Notes: a model not told the origin generated them from the letters alone. A stretch of 64,000 bases of DNA from JAILZP01 sp037444185 (GCA_037444185.1 JBBIMW010000001.1:1-64000); one strand, 5' to 3'. Counted from the stretch's first letter, positions 37,268 through 46,018 are shown. A program made the numbers and translations.

Positions 37268-38473
37268 TCATTGCGGGCTGCCGCCCGGATGGGTCCCCTT
37301 TTTCCCGGACAGCCTGGAGGCGCAGTCCTGGCAGGTATCTTCGCTGGTCAGGACTATGCCGCATATATTGCAGTGCTTTAATATTTTCTGGGCGCAGTCC
37401 CGGCAGTAAAATTCCCCCCTCATGTCCACCCGGTTGGCCAGGAAGTCCGCATCGTCGTAGTCCACCCACTCCCCGCAGGAGCCGCAGCAGACTTCCTCCA
37501 TGTCAGTCAGCAGGTATTCCAGGGCGGCCTCCGACTCGTTGGTGGCTATGCCTATTCTAAGAATGACGCCGTCGCTGAGAGTGAGGTTGTCTTTCAGGTA
37601 TCTGTGCAGCCTCCTGTGGATGCTGTCCGGCGTGTGACTCTCCAGCAGCTCCCTTACCTGGTGTTCTTCCACCTTGACCGAGGAGGCGAAAAAGTGCTCA
37701 AAATCCTCCACGGTCATTCTGTCGAAGGGCAGGGGCCAACACTCGTACATGTACCCGGATATGGCTTCCACATCTCTGATCTTTATTCCGTCAAAAAGGC
37801 CTTCCAGGGCGTCCATCATTTTTTCCTTCAGATCCAGCATGTCGTTTTTCATTCTTTCACGGCGGAGTATGCTCAGCACATTGTCGGCTTGAAGAAGCAA
37901 GTTGTATGAATGATCCTTGAGTCTGTTCAGTATCCTGTCGTTGCGGCTTTTTGTCTTGTTTTTATAAAACGACATGTGCTCAATATTGGACCAGAGGTTT
38001 TCCACCTCGCTGCGGACCTGTATCTCGAAATTGAACCTCTTGCTTTCAAGGACATATACCCCGTCGTAATGGTGGGTGAGCTTTCCATTTTCATGCCTGG
38101 TGGGGTAATGGACGAGGGAGGTTATGCGGCTGAACCGGAATAAGTCTTTTTTCTCCTTCTCAAGGAGCCGGACCACCTTTTCCACGTCCTCGTCCAGCTC
38201 AACGATGATAAAAAAGCCGATCAGGTCCGGAATGTCCTCCAGGGAAGAGGCGTTTTTGTATTGTATCTTCCGGTCCACTTTTTCGGATATGCTTTCCCAT
38301 GTCTTGACCCGGGCTTCAAAGCGGTAAAGGGGGTACTGTTTGACCTGAAGCCTGTAGCCGGTCTGAAACATGGCAAAAAAGTGCTTCATTTCGTCCACTA
38401 TTGTTTCGGCAGCCGAGTTTATGTTGTGGAGGTTGTCGTGGTAACTTTTTTTCATTTGCTCCAGGATGTCCAA
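37268..38473 (-). CDS. RelA/SpoT-domain protein with C-terminal zinc-knuckle cysteines
   Basis: 401 residues. Residues about 40-200 align by eye with the RelA/SpoT synthetase fold: RVKTWESISEK (R-x-K...S..K), EDIPDLIGFFIIV (D..G), HHYDGVYVL (the Tyr region) and EIQVRSEVENLWSNIEHMSFYK (catalytic Glu). Two usual residues differ: Arg after D..G is Phe, and His after the Tyr is Tyr. A helical middle follows. The last ~80 residues hold paired cysteines, CGSC..CRDC..CNIC..CQDC, which look like two zinc ribbons. There is no HD hydrolase, TGS or ACT domain. It could be an alarmone synthetase, a toxic-type synthetase or an inactive relative. TTG 38473 is 7 bases after GGGGAGG. Confidence 0.7.
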   Translation of the reverse strand: MDILEQMKKSYHDNLHNINSAAETIVDEMKHFFAMFQTGYRLQVKQYPLYRFEARVKTWESISEKVDRKIQYKNASSLEDIPDLIGFFIIVELDEDVEKVVRLLEKEKKDLFRFSRITSLVHYPTRHENGKLTHHYDGVYVLESKRFNFEIQVRSEVENLWSNIEHMSFYKNKTKSRNDRILNRLKDHSYNLLLQADNVLSILRRERMKNDMLDLKEKMMDALEGLFDGIKIRDVEAISGYMYECWPLPFDRMTVEDFEHFFASSVKVEEHQVRELLESHTPDSIHRRLHRYLKDNLTLSDGVILRIGIATNESEAALEYLLTDMEEVCCGSCGEWVDYDDADFLANRVDMRGEFYCRDCAQKILKHCNICGIVLTSEDTCQDCASRLSGKKGTHPGGSPQ

Positions 38474-38615
38474 AAAAATGCCTCCCCGGCAAAGCGTGAA
38501 AGGAGCTGGTTTGACGCCTGAAACCCCTGTGTGCACTCCGTCAATATTATATATTAAATAATAGTGTTACGGAACGGGGTCCATGTAAGTTTGTCCGCCG
38601 GTGCAATATTGATCA

Positions 38616-38644
38616 TTGGAAAGGCGCCTGCCTGGGGGTATAAT
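38616..38644 (+). promoter_or_regulatory. SigA-type promoter of the PhoU-like gene
   Basis: TTGGAA (38616-38621), a 17-base spacer and a perfect TATAAT (38639-38644), 41 bases before the ATG at 38685. Confidence 0.7.
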
Positions 38645-38684
38645 GAAAATAAGCCTGTGATGAACGGAGGAAAGGGGGGTTAAC

Positions 38685-39293
38685 ATGAACAACGGCAACA
38701 TGGACGAAAAGCGTTGTGCGGATCTCCACAATATAGCAGAAGAAATGAAAAGGATGCTGGACGGCATATCCCACGATTTTTACCGCCACCGGGAAGAGTA
38801 TCTGTCCAGGGTGGAGGAGATTAGCGCCACCACTGTAAGTTCCATGAAAAAGTCGGTGCTCCGGACGCCGCTGATCAAGGGGCACTCGGTGAAGGAGGCT
38901 GCGGGCAGGTATGAGGTGATGAGAGATCTTGAGTACATCAGGCTTAATCTTGAGAAAATAATGCGGGCAACCCAGGATAAGGTAAACAGAAGTGTGTTGT
39001 TCAGCAACTGGGCCGTTGATGAACTGACGGAGCTGTTCAAGGGGGCCAAAGAAAGCCTGTCCGGACTGGCCGGATACCTGAAGCAGTGCTCCGAAAAAGA
39101 CAGGAATTTACTCGAAGAAAGATCCGACGGCTTGATTCAGGACTGCTTCCGGTTTACCCGGCAGCACGAGGAGAGATTCATAAAGGGAATATGCACGCCT
39201 GAGTCGGCGGTGATTTACCAGTCCATGCTGGATGCTTTCAGGGATATTTTCATGCATATAAAGTCTTGTGTGGTAAAGGTGTATGAAAGATAA
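38685..39293 (+). CDS. PhoU-like helical-bundle protein
   Basis: A 202-residue, almost entirely helical protein. The segment MRDLEYIRLNLEKIM..NRSVLFSNWAVDELTELFKGAKESL and the later HEERFIKGICTPESAVIYQSMLDAFRDIFMHI follow the pattern of the PhoU-like domain found at the end of Na/Pi cotransporters and in PhoU proteins. No transporter, pst genes or phoR lie nearby, so its partner is unknown. It is divergent from the RelA/SpoT-like gene, with 211 bases between start codons. RBS GGAGGAAAGGGGGG precedes the ATG. Assignment is by pattern only. Confidence 0.6.
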   Translation: MNNGNMDEKRCADLHNIAEEMKRMLDGISHDFYRHREEYLSRVEEISATTVSSMKKSVLRTPLIKGHSVKEAAGRYEVMRDLEYIRLNLEKIMRATQDKVNRSVLFSNWAVDELTELFKGAKESLSGLAGYLKQCSEKDRNLLEERSDGLIQDCFRFTRQHEERFIKGICTPESAVIYQSMLDAFRDIFMHIKSCVVKVYER

Positions 39294-39295
39294 GA

Positions 39296-39952
39296 CTATT
39301 TGTTCCAGGTTCTGAAAGGCTTTTTCAGAGCCGGGTGGTCCGGCCAGCAGATACTGAGGAAGTTAAAGAGAATTTTGCCCGTCAGCCCCCAGATGAAGTA
39401 TTTTCCGTACTCGTAAAAATACATCGGGTACGATGTTTTTTTCTGCCAGCCCTCTTTGTATATGGATGGAACCCTGTGCAGCGGAAAGTCGGGGCTGTAT
39501 CTGGTGGCCACATCCACCCAGGTGACGTAAGGCGGGTCGGAAAGGAAGAAATCCACCGGGACCAGGAATGTTTCCTCCACCTCCAGGGGATTGGGCCTGA
39601 TTTCAGCAGTTAAAATTTTTCCCGCGTAGGGGTGAATCAGTACGCCCATAGGTGTGGTCAGTATGTCCAGAGGGCCGATGACTTCAATGTCCCCGGAGGA
39701 TATGCCCAGTTCTTCGGCGGTTTCCCGCAGGGCAGCGCCCAGGGGGCCGGCCCGGTCGGCCTTTTCCACCCTGCCGCCGGGGAAGCATATTTCTCCGGGC
39801 TGTCTGTTCAGGTTCCTGGATCTCACCTCAAACAGAACATGGCAATTGCCTTCCTTTTCCAACAGTGGAAGCAGCACTGCGGAAATCAGTGAAGCCTGAT
39901 CGCCGGCCATGACCGGCCTGCGGCCGGCCAGGAGGCGGTAAATGTTTTCCAT
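39296..39952 (-). CDS. NUDIX hydrolase, CoA pyrophosphatase type
   Basis: 218 residues. The NUDIX box is GGRVEKADRAGPLGAALRETAEELGI, a close match to GX5EX7REUXEEXGU with one residue shift allowed by the NudL/CoAse subfamily, and it is preceded by LNRQPGEICFPGG, the CoA-pyrophosphatase signature (UPF0035). It probably cleaves CoA or acyl-CoA to 3',5'-ADP and phosphopantetheine. Its stop abuts that of the PhoU-like gene on the other strand (2-base gap). GGGGGTTACA precedes the ATG. Confidence 0.88.
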   Translation of the reverse strand: MENIYRLLAGRRPVMAGDQASLISAVLLPLLEKEGNCHVLFEVRSRNLNRQPGEICFPGGRVEKADRAGPLGAALRETAEELGISSGDIEVIGPLDILTTPMGVLIHPYAGKILTAEIRPNPLEVEETFLVPVDFFLSDPPYVTWVDVATRYSPDFPLHRVPSIYKEGWQKKTSYPMYFYEYGKYFIWGLTGKILFNFLSICWPDHPALKKPFRTWNK

Positions 39953-39998
39953 TGTAACCCCCCGTCCCCCGTATATACATGGACTGCCGGCGGCAAGG

Positions 39999-40661
39999 TC
40001 AGATTTTGCCCTCCCGCTTCAGGCCCGCCATTTGTTGGAATATATACTGGCAAATAATGTCCTTTTGCCTGTTGTTGATTTCTTGAAAGAAAACACCGAT
40101 GTGATATGCAGTCCGCCGCCCCTGGGCCTCAACGGCCACCGTGCGGATCACCCTGGCCTTTAATTCAAAGCTCTGTGCCGATCCTTTGACGGGCAGGCTG
40201 AATTTCACCAGGATCAGGGTGTTTTGGGGGATCTGGCCAAAGACAGACAGTTTCATTCCGCCGGCGCTTATGTTAAGCGCCGTTGCCTTTTTATAATTCT
40301 CTTCCGCCCTTGGTTCCGGCATTTCACTGTACATTACGTCCATCAAAACATCCAGCCGCACATCACGGCGCAACTGTATTCTGTTGGCGCTTTCGGGGCA
40401 GAGCAATATATACATAGGAATATTTTCCATTTTCGTGCCCAGGAACCGGGTGGTGAATTCGAGGCAGTGGGTTTCCGCCGGCATCCTTACGGTCAGGGTG
40501 TCGCCGATCCTGGCAGTCAAAGGGGAACTTTCATAAAGCGGCAGGGAGATGTATATTTTGTTGCCGGCCACGTATTCTATATTGGATATGTAGTCCAGCT
40601 CCCCTCCGGTCTTTCGCACAAATATCCTCTGCCTGGGCTTGAAAGTAAAAGAAGCCATCAT
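39999..40661 (-). CDS. PilZ-domain c-di-GMP effector (YcgR/flagellar-brake type)
   Basis: 220 residues in two domains: an N-terminal PilZN/YcgR-like beta domain (about 1-100) and a C-terminal PilZ domain. The c-di-GMP contacts are visible: QLRRDVRLDV (RxxxR) at about residue 110 and NISAGGMKLSVFG (N/DxSxGG) at about 147. YcgR-type proteins slow or redirect flagellar or pilus motors when c-di-GMP rises. It is the only PilZ protein in a window containing three c-di-GMP enzymes. GGAGG lies 6-7 bases before the ATG. Confidence 0.9.
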   Translation of the reverse strand: MMASFTFKPRQRIFVRKTGGELDYISNIEYVAGNKIYISLPLYESSPLTARIGDTLTVRMPAETHCLEFTTRFLGTKMENIPMYILLCPESANRIQLRRDVRLDVLMDVMYSEMPEPRAEENYKKATALNISAGGMKLSVFGQIPQNTLILVKFSLPVKGSAQSFELKARVIRTVAVEAQGRRTAYHIGVFFQEINNRQKDIICQYIFQQMAGLKREGKI

Positions 40662-40699
40662 GCGGGGCCTCCGGTAAGAATATGGTTCTAATCCCTTTA

Positions 40700-40740
40700 A
40701 TTATACGGTTCATACAAATTCAAACCCGCATATGCGGGTT
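40700..40740 (-). promoter_or_regulatory. Putative promoter and palindromic operator of the PilZ gene
   Basis: The minus strand has TATAAT at 40705-40700. An 18-bp perfect palindrome, AACCCGCATATGCGGGTT (40723-40740), overlaps where the -35 box would lie. No consensus -35 is present. The arrangement suggests a regulated promoter bound by a dimeric factor, though the palindrome could instead be a terminator of the upstream 40778-41083 gene. Confidence 0.45.
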
Positions 40741-40777
40741 GTGGTCCTTTGCCGTCACTCCGTCCGGGAGGTTGTTT

Positions 40778-41083
40778 TTATATTTTGGCATAAAGGGAAT
40801 TTTCCAGGTGGTCGTATCTTGCTTCAAATTTTCCTTTTTTGTCAATTCCGAACTGGTTGAAAAACCCCTTGCCGAACACCTTTGTTTTTTTAATCTCCAT
40901 TCCGCCGTCGCTTACTCCGCGAATGCGGATTGTGTTGCTCTCCCGGTCGAATGCCAGCTCGATTCGTGAAGTGCCTATTTTTTCTCTGGCTACATTATTA
41001 AGAACTATTGATGTTTTGGACAAAGATATGATAGGGGCTTTTTCCTGCCGATCACCACGGGGTTTATAGACTTCAAAGGCCAT
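40778..41083 (-). CDS. Small conserved-looking hypothetical protein
   Basis: 101 residues, no membrane segment. The pattern ISLSKTSIVLNNVAREKIGTSRIELAFDRESNTIRIRG resembles short swapped-hairpin or DNA-binding-like proteins in which a residue-pair strand is followed by a helix, but I cannot name the family. The C-terminal part (KTKVFGKGFFNQFGIDKKGKFEARYDHLENSLYA) is basic and aromatic-rich. It has a good SigA promoter and RBS (AAAGGAG, 8 bases), so it is a real, separately expressed gene. Confidence 0.75.
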   Translation of the reverse strand: MAFEVYKPRGDRQEKAPIISLSKTSIVLNNVAREKIGTSRIELAFDRESNTIRIRGVSDGGMEIKKTKVFGKGFFNQFGIDKKGKFEARYDHLENSLYAKI

Positions 41084-41123
41084 TTTAGTAACTCCTTTCC
41101 AGCCGAAAAACCATTACTTGCTA

Positions 41124-41153
41124 ATTCTAAAACAGCCTTTGTACTGTTGTCAA
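41124..41153 (-). promoter_or_regulatory. SigA-type promoter of the 101-residue hypothetical gene
   Basis: On the minus strand TTGACA (41153-41148) and TAGAAT (41129-41124) are separated by 18 bases, about 40 bases upstream of the ATG at 41083. Confidence 0.7.
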
Positions 41154-41522
41154 TCTTATTCTAACAATTTATTTTCAGTTAAATATATTTTTCAGGCTGA
41201 TGGACAAAAATCTTTAAGGAAGACCAATATTTTTAAAAGTAAGTTATAATATTTGTTTTTTGTAACGATAAGACACGCCATTACCGCCAACTGCCCCTTT
41301 AATTTGTGCAAATTCCAGTGTCCGGTGATTGTCCGGTCATAAAGCGGGATGTCCCTGCCTGCTTTATGATGGCGTTTATGTTTGGACATTTCCCGGTGAA
41401 AAACAATCCCGGAAAGAGGGGATGCCCGGGTCCGCATCGAAATATGTCTGGTCTCGATTGTCCGGTGACGCTGGGTTTCCGTGTCAGGACAGCAATAACT
41501 TTTTTAACAGGGGGGAAAGGAT
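41154..41522. other. Long AT-rich to GC-mixed intergenic region with inverted repeat
   Basis: No gene is supported here. The left part (41154-41270) is clearly AT-rich compared with the window. CATAAAGC (41338-41345) and GCTTTATG (41362-41369) form an inverted repeat around GGGATGTCCC, and TGTCCGGT occurs three times (about 41319, 41329 and 41459). These could be regulatory sites for the downstream YkgJ/HD-GYP genes. Confidence 0.5.
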
Positions 41523-42350
41523 ATGACCATGGAAATGCACCGCCATATGGTGGAAAAACTGGAGGGCGCCGCCGGGCTTGAAATGGAAGACTCCTTCCGG
41601 TTCGGTTGCGACGGGCGCTGTATGGGCCGGTGCTGCAATGGCATTAAAATAATGCTGGATCCGTGGGATGTGGAGGCCATGGCCCGGCACCTGGGGATGT
41701 CCGGCAGGGATTTTATAGACGGCTTTTGCTCCTTGGAGGAGGAACCGGCAACGTGCTGGCCCTATGTCAAACTTAAGGATGTGGAACATGGCCCCTGCGC
41801 ATTCCTTTTGGAAGACGGGAAATGCAGGGTCTACCCGGCCCGTCCCCGCAATTGCAGGACTTATCCGGTGGGGCGGGCGGTCCGTTTCATTCCGGGAGGG
41901 GGCGTGGAAGAAAAGTTTTTCCTGGTGGAAAAGCAGAATTTCTGTTTGGGTCACAGTTCCGGCAGGCTGTGGACCCTCCGGGAATGGCTGGAAGATGCCG
42001 GCGCACAGGAATATTACAGGCGGTCGGACCTCTATTTCGGGCTGATTCACCACGCCACCGGAGTTTTTCATATCAAGCGCTGGATGAACAGCCGCACTGC
42101 CATGATGATCATGCCCTTTCTCTACGGCCCCGAGGTGCTGAGGGCAAAGATGGGGATTGATCCGGAAGGGGTTGGACACGGGGATTTTTATTCCAGGCGT
42201 ATGGAAGCGCTTAAAGTTCTGCTGGCGGAGATGGCCGCCGGATTTGGCTTCGGTCCTTTGGTCAGGGGCGACGGTGGCGAAGAGGTGGAGGATGTAAGCG
42301 TGATGGAAAGGGTCAGGGGTATATTGCTGACCGGGAGAAAGGATTTATAA
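41523..42350 (+). CDS. YkgJ-family cysteine-cluster protein, first copy
   Basis: 275 residues. The cysteine cluster FRFGCDGRCMGRCCNGI (C-x3-C-x3-CC) near residue 30 and GPCAFLLEDGKCRVYPARPRNCRTYPVG near residue 110 are the YkgJ (CxxCxxCC) signature, thought to bind a metal or Fe-S cluster. The C-terminal half is helical and without known motifs. The biochemical role of the family is not established. It precedes the PAS-GGDEF-HD-GYP gene by 72 bases, and a paralogue follows that gene. Confidence 0.85.
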   Translation: MTMEMHRHMVEKLEGAAGLEMEDSFRFGCDGRCMGRCCNGIKIMLDPWDVEAMARHLGMSGRDFIDGFCSLEEEPATCWPYVKLKDVEHGPCAFLLEDGKCRVYPARPRNCRTYPVGRAVRFIPGGGVEEKFFLVEKQNFCLGHSSGRLWTLREWLEDAGAQEYYRRSDLYFGLIHHATGVFHIKRWMNSRTAMMIMPFLYGPEVLRAKMGIDPEGVGHGDFYSRRMEALKVLLAEMAAGFGFGPLVRGDGGEEVEDVSVMERVRGILLTGRKDL

Positions 42351-42422
42351 TAAAAATGTTGTATAGATAAAAGGTGTTTCGTATTGCCAACCGGAAAGAC
42401 TTTCCCAAAGGGAGGTCAAGGC

Positions 42423-45203
42423 ATGCCTTTGGCCGATTGCCCAAAAATTATCGAGTATCTGCCACTGCCCGGGTACATACTTCAGGATGGGGTTTTCCGG
42501 GCGGTGAACAGGGAAATGGCCCGGCTCACCGGGTACCCGGAGGATGAGCTGGCCGGCATGCACATAGCGGGGCTGGTGCACCCCGAGGATCTGGGCCGGG
42601 TAATGGAGGGTCTTTGTATATCCATTGCCGGCGCAGACGCTCCGGTGGCTATGGAGTGGAGGGCCCTCAGCCGCCGGGGGGACGTGGTCCATGTCCGGAG
42701 CCATTCTTCCCGGGCTGATTTTTCCGGCCGGCCGGCCGTCCTGGGCCTGCTGGTGGACATCACCGGGCAGAAAAGGACGGCCGAGGAGCTGGACATGCAA
42801 AGGGCATATTTTAAGCAGCTGTTCGAGAACTCTCCGGATGGAATAGTAATTATTGACGGGGAGGACCGGTTCGTAGATGTCAATAAGGGATTTGAAAAAA
42901 TATTCCAGTACACGGCGGAGGAAGTGAGGGGCCGCCGTGTGAACGAGGCCATTGTGCCCGAAGGTCTGGCCGAACAGGCCGCCGGTGTGACGGAAAGGGC
43001 CTTTCGCGGAGGGATTGTCCATCTGGAGACGGTGAGGAGGCGCAAAGACGGCAGTCTGGTGGACGTGTCCATACTGGCCTATCCTATAAACAGCCCATTT
43101 TGTATTCCTGATTCCGCCGGGACTCCGCACCCGGAACCAGGCGCCCGGAACGGGAAGGGCGGAGCGGGGGTCCACCCCGTTTCTTCCGGCGGGGGCGGGC
43201 GGGCGGTGATATATGTCATGTACAGCGATATTACCGGCCGGCGGATGGCGCAAAAAGAGCTGCAGGAATTTAATGAAAGGCTGGAGGCCGCCAATGAGGA
43301 GCTGATGGCGGCCGAGGAGGAACTGAAACAACAGCTGTTGGAACTGCAGAAAAGTGAGCAGGCCCTGCGGGAAAGTGAGAATAAATTCCGTCAGCTGTTT
43401 CACAACGCCAATGACGGCATTGTACTGGTGGAAATACTGGAGGGCCGGGGGTTGGGCCGTTTCAAAGAGGTCAACGATGTCGTATCAAGGAGACTGGGTT
43501 ACACCAGAGAGGAGTTTCTCGGTCTGAAGGCCGTGGATATTGTGGCCCCGGATCACATTGGCCGAATTCCCGAAATAAACAGTGTTTTTTTGTCCCGGGG
43601 CCGTATTACATTTGAAACCGTCTGTGTGTCCAAGGGCGGGCACAATATACCATTCGAAATCAGCGGCCACATTTTTACTTTAAACGGTGAAAAGGTGGGG
43701 CTGCTGGTGGCCCGGGACGTCACCGACCGCGCTCTGGCCCGGGAAAAGCTCAGCAGCGCCCACCAGCAGCTTATGGACATAATAGAGTTCCTTCCCGACC
43801 CCACCTTCGTCGTGGACAAGGACAGAAAGATCATCGCCTGGAACCGGGCCATGGAGGAAATGACGGGGGTCGGGAAGGAGCGGATGGTCGGTATGGGTGA
43901 TTACGCCTATGCCGTCCCTTTTTACGGCGAGCCCAGGCCGGCTTTGATCGACGTATTCTTTCCGGGGGGCGGGGAGGTTGAAAGGCTTTATGATAATATT
44001 GACAGACGGGGAGATACTCTTTTTGCCGAGATTTTCGTGCCCTCTTTGTATGAAGGCAGGGGGGCCCACATCTGGACCAAGGCGTCCCCCCTTTACGACA
44101 GCCAGGGCAACATTGTGGGCGCCATAGAGTCAATCCGGGATATCACCGAGCGCAAGCAGGCGGAGCGGCAGCTAAAGTATTTGAGCATGCATGACTCACT
44201 CACCGGGCTGTACAACCGGGCCTATTTTGACGAGGAGATGCGCCGCCTGGAGGCGGGGAGGAACCGCCCCTTCGGCATTATTGTCTGCGACATAGACGGC
44301 CTGAAGCTGGTCAACGACACCCTGGGGCACCAGTCCGGAGACCATTTGCTGGTGGCCGCCTCGAATGTGATCAGGGAATCTTTCCGCGGCGGGGACGTTA
44401 TTGCCAGGATTGGCGGAGATGAATTTTCGATATTGCTTCCCAACAGCGACCGGACTGCGGTGGACTGCGCCTGCTCCAGGCTGCTGGCGGCGGTGGACAG
44501 GTATAATGAGGAGAATCCCGGCCTCCCCCTCAGTATCTCCATCGGGTGTGTTTCCAGCGGCGATGGGACGGCAAGCGTGGCTGAACTGTTTAAAGAGGCC
44601 GACGACAATATGTACAGGGAAAAACTGCACCGCAGCCAAAGCGCCCGCAGCGCCATCGTCCAGGCACTGATGAGGGCGCTGGAGGCCAGGGATTTCATTG
44701 CCGGGGGCCATGTCGAACGCCTGCAGCATTTGGTGACCGTCCTGGGCGGGCGTTTGGGACTGCCGGAGCAGGCCGTCGCCGAACTGCGTCTTCTGGCCCG
44801 GTTCCACGATATAGGAAAGGTCGGCGTCTCCGACCGCATACTGTTGAAGCCCGGCAGGCTTACCCCCGGGGAAGCCGCTGAAATGCGCCGGCACTGCGAG
44901 ATAGGGCACCGCATCGCCCGGGAGATCCCCGGCATGGCCCACATTGCCGACTGGATACTGAAACACCATGAATGGTGGAATGGCGGTGGTTATCCCGCAG
45001 GTATCAAAGGGGAGGATATTCCGCTGGAGTGTCGTATCCTGGCCATTGCCGACGCATACGACGCCATGACCACGGACCGGCCCTACCGGAAAGCCATGTC
45101 CCATGAAAAGGCGGTGGCCGAGATTATAAGGTGCGCCGGGACGCAGTTCGACCCGGGCCTGGCGCCGGTCTTTGTCGAGGCGATGGAAAAAGAGATGTTT
45201 TAA
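42423..45203 (+). CDS. Soluble four-PAS GGDEF-HD-GYP protein
   Basis: About 926 residues and no membrane helices. Four PAS domains occupy about residues 10-120, 130-285 (with a low-complexity insertion of about 35 residues near 225-260), 330-450 and 455-590. GGDEF follows (about 595-745, ARIGGDEFSILLPN) and then HD-GYP (about 750-920: FHDIGKVGV, HCEIGHRIA, HHEWWNGGGYPAG, IADAYDAMT). Unlike the other two hybrids here it retains an RxxD (RGGD) inhibitory site five residues before the ARI, so its cyclase may be feedback controlled. ATG 42423 is 7 bases from GGGAGG. Confidence 0.92.
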   Translation: MPLADCPKIIEYLPLPGYILQDGVFRAVNREMARLTGYPEDELAGMHIAGLVHPEDLGRVMEGLCISIAGADAPVAMEWRALSRRGDVVHVRSHSSRADFSGRPAVLGLLVDITGQKRTAEELDMQRAYFKQLFENSPDGIVIIDGEDRFVDVNKGFEKIFQYTAEEVRGRRVNEAIVPEGLAEQAAGVTERAFRGGIVHLETVRRRKDGSLVDVSILAYPINSPFCIPDSAGTPHPEPGARNGKGGAGVHPVSSGGGGRAVIYVMYSDITGRRMAQKELQEFNERLEAANEELMAAEEELKQQLLELQKSEQALRESENKFRQLFHNANDGIVLVEILEGRGLGRFKEVNDVVSRRLGYTREEFLGLKAVDIVAPDHIGRIPEINSVFLSRGRITFETVCVSKGGHNIPFEISGHIFTLNGEKVGLLVARDVTDRALAREKLSSAHQQLMDIIEFLPDPTFVVDKDRKIIAWNRAMEEMTGVGKERMVGMGDYAYAVPFYGEPRPALIDVFFPGGGEVERLYDNIDRRGDTLFAEIFVPSLYEGRGAHIWTKASPLYDSQGNIVGAIESIRDITERKQAERQLKYLSMHDSLTGLYNRAYFDEEMRRLEAGRNRPFGIIVCDIDGLKLVNDTLGHQSGDHLLVAASNVIRESFRGGDVIARIGGDEFSILLPNSDRTAVDCACSRLLAAVDRYNEENPGLPLSISIGCVSSGDGTASVAELFKEADDNMYREKLHRSQSARSAIVQALMRALEARDFIAGGHVERLQHLVTVLGGRLGLPEQAVAELRLLARFHDIGKVGVSDRILLKPGRLTPGEAAEMRRHCEIGHRIAREIPGMAHIADWILKHHEWWNGGGYPAGIKGEDIPLECRILAIADAYDAMTTDRPYRKAMSHEKAVAEIIRCAGTQFDPGLAPVFVEAMEKEMF

Positions 45204-45217
45204 AGGGAGATTTATTT

Positions 45218-45994
45218 ATGGATCATACTGAAGACCACAGTGGTGAAGGAGAGGTTTTCGGGGCCGGGGACAGGTTCAGGTTTGATTGCCACGAAGGGCT
45301 GCCATGTTTCGGAAGGTGCTGCCGGGACATAAATATTTTTCTGACTCCCTATGATGTGCTTAGACTGAGGAGAAAACTGGGTATCCCCACGGCGGAACTA
45401 TTGAAAAAATACACCGGTGAACTGGAAGCCCCCGGAATTAATTTTCCGCTCTTTTATTTGAGAATGAATGAAGAGGACGGTCTGAAGTGCCCCTTTGCGA
45501 CCTCTTCGGGCTGCGCCGTATACGATGAAAGGCCCTGGTCCTGCCGCATGGCCCCGCTGGACATTGCCGGGCCGGGACTTTACAGGTTCGCCTTCAGGCG
45601 GGAGAAATGCCTGGGCATGGACGGCGGCAGGGAGTGGACCGTGGAAGAATGGATGGGCGGCCAGGAGATGGGGGTTTATGGTGAGGCGGAAAAGACATTT
45701 AAAGAGATTCCTTTGCTGATTCGCTTTGTCCGTGGGGAAAAGCCGGACTGGAGGATAGTCCGTCTGTTCAGAATGGCCTGCTACGATCTGGACACCTTCA
45801 AGGAATTTATCATGGGGAACAGTTTCCTTATTAAAGAGGGGGGCCTGGACCGGGAGGAATTGAGGCGTTCCCTTAAAGATGACGTCCGGTTGCTGCAGCT
45901 GGCCGCGGGCTGGCTGATTAACATTTCCGGCAGCGAAAAAACATTGAAGAAAATAGAAAAAACATTAAAACTCCATGGTCATGATTTTTATTGA
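45218..45994 (+). CDS. YkgJ-family cysteine-cluster protein, second copy
   Basis: 258 residues. FRFDCHEGLPCFGRCCRDINIFLTPYDV and GLKCPFATSSGCAVYDERPWSCRMAP carry the same cysteine pattern as the 41523-42350 protein, and both continue with an EEWM/REWL-type helical segment. The two are diverged paralogues. It begins 14 bases after the HD-GYP gene, so co-transcription is likely. The C-terminal 60 residues are charged and helical. RBS AAAGGGAG precedes the ATG. Confidence 0.85.
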   Translation: MDHTEDHSGEGEVFGAGDRFRFDCHEGLPCFGRCCRDINIFLTPYDVLRLRRKLGIPTAELLKKYTGELEAPGINFPLFYLRMNEEDGLKCPFATSSGCAVYDERPWSCRMAPLDIAGPGLYRFAFRREKCLGMDGGREWTVEEWMGGQEMGVYGEAEKTFKEIPLLIRFVRGEKPDWRIVRLFRMACYDLDTFKEFIMGNSFLIKEGGLDREELRRSLKDDVRLLQLAAGWLINISGSEKTLKKIEKTLKLHGHDFY

Positions 45995-46018
45995 ATTTAT
46001 CCAGGAGACTTAATTATA

